Below are positions 52,408 to 55,288 of a DNA stretch of 55,288 nt, one piece after another. Position numbers and translations under genes: made by a program. How positions within the stretch are numbered: the first letter of the stretch is position 1; each line of letters begins with the position of its first letter. The DNA lies in assembly GCA_900318645.1 (NCBI GenBank), contig ONLH01000021.1, forward strand, positions 1 to 55,288, in the 5' to 3' direction. The DNA comes from an uncultured Prevotellaceae bacterium. Its GTDB lineage: Bacteria; Bacteroidota; Bacteroidia; Bacteroidales; Muribaculaceae. The notes under the pieces are model-generated. The model saw only the letters and a program-made list of their open reading frames with translations, ran no database searches and was not told the origin of the DNA.

Positions 52408-54030
52408 ATGAAGAAATTAACGTTAGTTTTATCAATGTTGATCGCTCTCGTTGGCTTCAATGCCAATGCAGCAATGTACATTGTAGGTAGCAACCCCTTC
52501 GGTAACTGGAATCCCGGGAACGGTGTTGAGATGACCGACAATGGTGATGGCACCTACACTTATACCGCAACGATCACCGGTACGGTGTACTTCGTTTTCG
52601 GTGATGGTCTGAACAGCGACTGGGGAGTTTTCAACCCCGATCACCGCTATGGTCCCGCTACTGGCGACGAGAATGTTGCTGTAGATGAGTGGGTAGCCAC
52701 CCAGAAGGCCGGCGACCACGGTTCATACATCTTTACCGGCAGTGGTGACGACTATACGTTCACCTTTGACGAGATTAACTCCCAGTTTAAAATCGAAGGC
52801 TATGTTGAGCCCATCAATCCCCTGACCGGTCATCTGTATGCACTAGGCCAGGTTAACGGCAACAACTGGAATCCTTCGGCTGGTATTGAGATGAACACCA
52901 CCGACGAGAATATTTTCACGCTCACCGATGCTGAAATCACCGACAGCGGTGAGGGCTTCGGCTTCTTTAGCTTCACCTCCAAGTTGGGAGAGAACGCTGA
53001 GGACTGGGGTTTCTTGCCCTATCGTCGTGGTGCAACTGTCGATGGTGCCCTCATTGAGGACGGTGTTGTTGCAGAACTTGCAGGCTGGGGTAGCGATAAG
53101 GCCTTCAAGGCTGTTCCCGGTATCTATGACATCGAGGTTAACCTGAGCGAGAACACCGTATTGTTAACCCGCAAGGGTGGTGATGTTCCTCCCGTAGAGA
53201 TCACTGTTTACACCGTAGCTGGTCCCGATATCATCTTCGGCAGCAACTGGGATCCCACTGACGAGGCTAACGACATGGTAAAGGGTGCTGACGGCATCTA
53301 CACCTGGAGCAAGGACGAGGTCGCCCTGTATGGTAACTTCGAGTTCAAGGTAGCCGGTAACCACGACTTCAAAGTCTATGAGTGGCCTCTCGGAAACAAC
53401 TGGATTGCCAAGGTAAACGAGGAAGGCATCTACACGATTGAGATCACCTTTGACCCCGAGGCCGAGGATGCTGACCGCATCACTTGCACGCTGACCAAGA
53501 CTGGTGACGTTGAACACGTTGACCACACCTACACTGTTGCCGGTACCGAGAACGTATTCGGCAGCAACTGGAATCCCGAAGACGAGGCCAACGACATGGT
53601 GAAGGGTGCTGACGGCATCTATACCTGGAGCAAGGACGATGTTGAACTCGCTGCTCAGGAAGAAGTGCAGTTCAGGATTGTTCAAGACCACGCATGGACC
53701 TATGCATGGCCCGTTGGCAACTGGCGTTACACTTGCGAGGAGGCTGGCACCTACAACATTGTCATCACCTTTGATCCCACCGCTATCGATGAGGAGAAGA
53801 TCACCTTCACCGCAACTCCCGCTGGTGAGCCCACCTATATCCGTGGCGACGTTGACAACAGCGGCGACGTGAAGATTGGTGACGTTACTGCTCTGATCAA
53901 CTACCTGCTCAGTGGTGATGCAACAGGCGTCAACCTGCAGGGTGCTGACTGCGACAACAGCGGTGACGTGAAGATCGGTGACGTTACAGCCCTGATCAAC
54001 TACCTGCTCAGTGGTTCGTGGGCCGATTAA
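52408..54030 (+). CDS. SusE/SusF-like starch-binding protein with dockerin-like C-terminus
   Basis: A 540-residue secreted protein. The signal peptide ends ALVGFNANA with no lipobox Cys. Several SusE/F-like carbohydrate-binding modules follow: MYIVGSNPFGNWNPGNGVEM (about 23), LYALGQVNGNNWNPSAGIEM (about 143), then two near-identical ones beginning YTVAGPDIIFGSNWDP and YTVAGTENVFGSNWNP. Residues 477-537 are a dockerin-like pair (GDVDNSGDVKIGDVTALINYLL twice). Binding of starch-like glycans is inferred from the module type. Tandem paralogue of the next gene; both share 5' leader sequence. It may hold glycan for the amylase locus at 7-19 kb, which lacks true SusE/F. Confidence 0.85.
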   Translation: MKKLTLVLSMLIALVGFNANAAMYIVGSNPFGNWNPGNGVEMTDNGDGTYTYTATITGTVYFVFGDGLNSDWGVFNPDHRYGPATGDENVAVDEWVATQKAGDHGSYIFTGSGDDYTFTFDEINSQFKIEGYVEPINPLTGHLYALGQVNGNNWNPSAGIEMNTTDENIFTLTDAEITDSGEGFGFFSFTSKLGENAEDWGFLPYRRGATVDGALIEDGVVAELAGWGSDKAFKAVPGIYDIEVNLSENTVLLTRKGGDVPPVEITVYTVAGPDIIFGSNWDPTDEANDMVKGADGIYTWSKDEVALYGNFEFKVAGNHDFKVYEWPLGNNWIAKVNEEGIYTIEITFDPEAEDADRITCTLTKTGDVEHVDHTYTVAGTENVFGSNWNPEDEANDMVKGADGIYTWSKDDVELAAQEEVQFRIVQDHAWTYAWPVGNWRYTCEEAGTYNIVITFDPTAIDEEKITFTATPAGEPTYIRGDVDNSGDVKIGDVTALINYLLSGDATGVNLQGADCDNSGDVKIGDVTALINYLLSGSWAD

Positions 54031-54041
54031 TCCTAAGTTTT

Positions 54042-54081
54042 AAAAAGGCCAGGACCCCTCAATGGGATCCTGCCTTTTTTT
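54042..54081 (+). terminator. Rho-independent terminator after the first SusE/F-like gene
   Basis: AAAAAGGC and CAGGA pair with TCCTG and CCTTTTTTT, with a T-run built into the 3' arm; it starts 12 nt after the stop. Confidence 0.85.
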
Positions 54082-54229
54082 GTGTTTGTTATCTCGAGAT
54101 GCAACAAACTGAAAAAAGCTATTGGTGCTTATAGTGTCTCAATAATATAGCGACTCTATCTGTTTCAGGTAAGCATAATCAAATTAACTTTTTATTTACA
54201 CGTTTAATTAATAACCAACTTATTCTTGT

Positions 54230-55288
54230 ATGAAGAGATTAACGTTAATTATCTCCATGTTGATTGCTCTCGTTGGCTTGAATGCCAACGCGGCAATGTA
54301 CATTGTTGGTAGCGACCCGTTCGGTAACTGGAATCCCGGGAACGGCGTTGAGATGACCGACAATGGCGACGGTACCTATTCTTACACCGTAGCGATTAAT
54401 GGCACGGTGTACTTCGTCTTTGGCGATGGTCTGAACAGCGACTGGGGCATTTTCAATGCCAATTACCGCTATGGTCCTGCTACTGGTGACACCGGAATCA
54501 GCGCCGGCAACTGGGTGACCACCCAGAAGGCTGGAGACCACGGTGCTTACATCTTCAGTGGCAGTGGTGAAGACTATGTATTCACCTTTGACGAGACGAA
54601 CAAGATGTTTAAGGTAGAAGGCTATGTTGAGCCGTTCAACCCCCTAACCGGTGAATTATTTATTCTGGGTCAGGTGAATGGCAACAACTGGAATCCTTCA
54701 ACAGGTGTTGAGATGAACACCACCGACGAGATCACCTTCACGCTCAGCGATGCTGAAATCAGTGACAGTGGTGACGGCTATGGTTACTTCAGCTTCACCA
54801 CCAAGCTGGGTGAGAACGCCGATGACTGGGGTTTCTTGCCCTATCGTCGCGGAGCTCTTGCAGATGGCACACTTGTAGAGGACAACACGGAAACCGCTCT
54901 TGGAGCCTGGGGTACAGCCAATGCCTTCAAGGCTCTTCCCGGCACCTATGACATCACCGTCTCCATCAATGATCAGAATGCCTATGTGAAAATCGTTAAA
55001 AAGGCTGATCCCCAGCCTGTTGTTGACGATGTATTCATCATGGGTGAGGTGAACGGCAATGGTTGGGCCGCCAACCTGGGCGTCAAGATGACCTTGAACG
55101 AGGGTGTTTACACCGCCAACATCACCACCACTGGTGAGAATGACGGCAAGAGCTACTTCAGCTTCACCAAGCAGCTGGCTGAAGGTGCCGAAGACTGGGA
55201 CGCTATCGCTCCCTACCGCTTCGGTGCTGTCAGCGAGGGTGACTTCCTGATGACCGAGGAACTCCTGGGCGTACAGTGCGACCTGGCT
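54230..55288 (+). CDS. SusE/SusF-like starch-binding protein, tandem paralogue (3' end outside window)
   Basis: 353 codons are visible and the frame is open to the right edge. The signal peptide (MKRLTLIISMLIALVGLNANA) and first two modules (MYIVGSDPFGNWNPGNGVEM, LFILGQVNGNNWNPSTGVEM) are very close to the gene at 52408. The third module (VFIMGEVNGNGWAANLGVKM) is of the LGQVNGN type and differs from the IFGSNWDP modules of its neighbour. Like that gene it has no lipobox. A dockerin-like C-terminus is expected but lies outside. The two genes and their leaders look like a recent tandem duplication. Confidence 0.88.
   Translation, partial: MKRLTLIISMLIALVGLNANAAMYIVGSDPFGNWNPGNGVEMTDNGDGTYSYTVAINGTVYFVFGDGLNSDWGIFNANYRYGPATGDTGISAGNWVTTQKAGDHGAYIFSGSGEDYVFTFDETNKMFKVEGYVEPFNPLTGELFILGQVNGNNWNPSTGVEMNTTDEITFTLSDAEISDSGDGYGYFSFTTKLGENADDWGFLPYRRGALADGTLVEDNTETALGAWGTANAFKALPGTYDITVSINDQNAYVKIVKKADPQPVVDDVFIMGEVNGNGWAANLGVKMTLNEGVYTANITTTGENDGKSYFSFTKQLAEGAEDWDAIAPYRFGAVSEGDFLMTEELLGVQCDLA

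Noticed and set aside
1-55288. rRNA, tRNA or tmRNA genes
   Set aside because: I looked for cloverleaf cores and conserved rRNA stretches and recognised none; a covariance search would be decisive.

Overview
This 55.3 kb window comes from a Bacteroidales chromosome. It carries SusC/SusD pairs, an ECF sigma/FecR pair, a DUF6377 SusR-like regulator, the Bacteroidetes-type GlmU, type IX secretion (T9SS) tails, and promoters of the Bacteroidetes pattern TTG-N19-21-TAnnTTTG. Base composition near 50% GC in most genes and the many dockerin-like C-termini suggest a Muribaculaceae- or Prevotellaceae-like gut lineage. The family cannot be fixed from the sequence alone. No rRNA, tRNA or CRISPR was recognised.

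Layout. 1-1.84 kb: end of an ECF sigma / anti-sigma / TonB-receptor operon. 2.0-6.0 kb: DsbD-like thiol reductase, a GxxExxY nuclease-fold gene broken by an in-frame stop inside a hairpin-ended inverted-repeat element, and L-cysteine desulfidase. 6.03-6.7 kb: a hairpin-rich compound repeat. 6.7-19 kb: a starch-type polysaccharide locus, all on the minus strand, ordered GH13 amylase, SusR-like regulator, GH97 SusB, then (after a terminator and a new promoter) SusC, SusD and two surface lipoproteins in the SusE/F position. 19.2-21.6 kb: a TonB receptor under a TPP riboswitch. 21.7-23.5 kb: eight copies of a ~60 bp unit centred on a 19 bp palindrome, five before and three after a RecA-like ATPase gene with a degenerate Walker A. 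23.6-34 kb: housekeeping and envelope genes (ferredoxin-type aldo/keto reductase, GlmU, RfbC, ClpB, Wza-like lipoprotein, DNA-glycosylase-like protein, HU-SPOR protein, YcxB-like protein, an Ntn-hydrolase). 34.2-41.9 kb: a ~2560-residue mosaic T9SS surface protein. 42.1-49.7 kb: C69 peptidase, an MBG-type T9SS protein, GH29 fucosidase and a carboxylesterase. 49.8-52.2 kb: FtsY and RimO. 52.4-55.3 kb: two tandemly duplicated SusE/F-like starch-binding proteins, at least one dockerin-tagged.

How it fits together. The 7-19 kb locus would degrade and import alpha-glucans: amylase at the surface, SusC/SusD for uptake, GH97 for periplasmic hydrolysis and the SusR-like membrane regulator for sensing. 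The SusE/F-like pair at the right edge may serve the same substrate. The most unusual material is non-coding: the palindrome arrays around the ATPase gene; three elements with conserved terminal hairpins whose stem sequences differ by paired changes; two other multi-hairpin inverted repeats; and heptamer arrays that place TAG every 7 nt, hence in all three frames, at or just after several stop codons.
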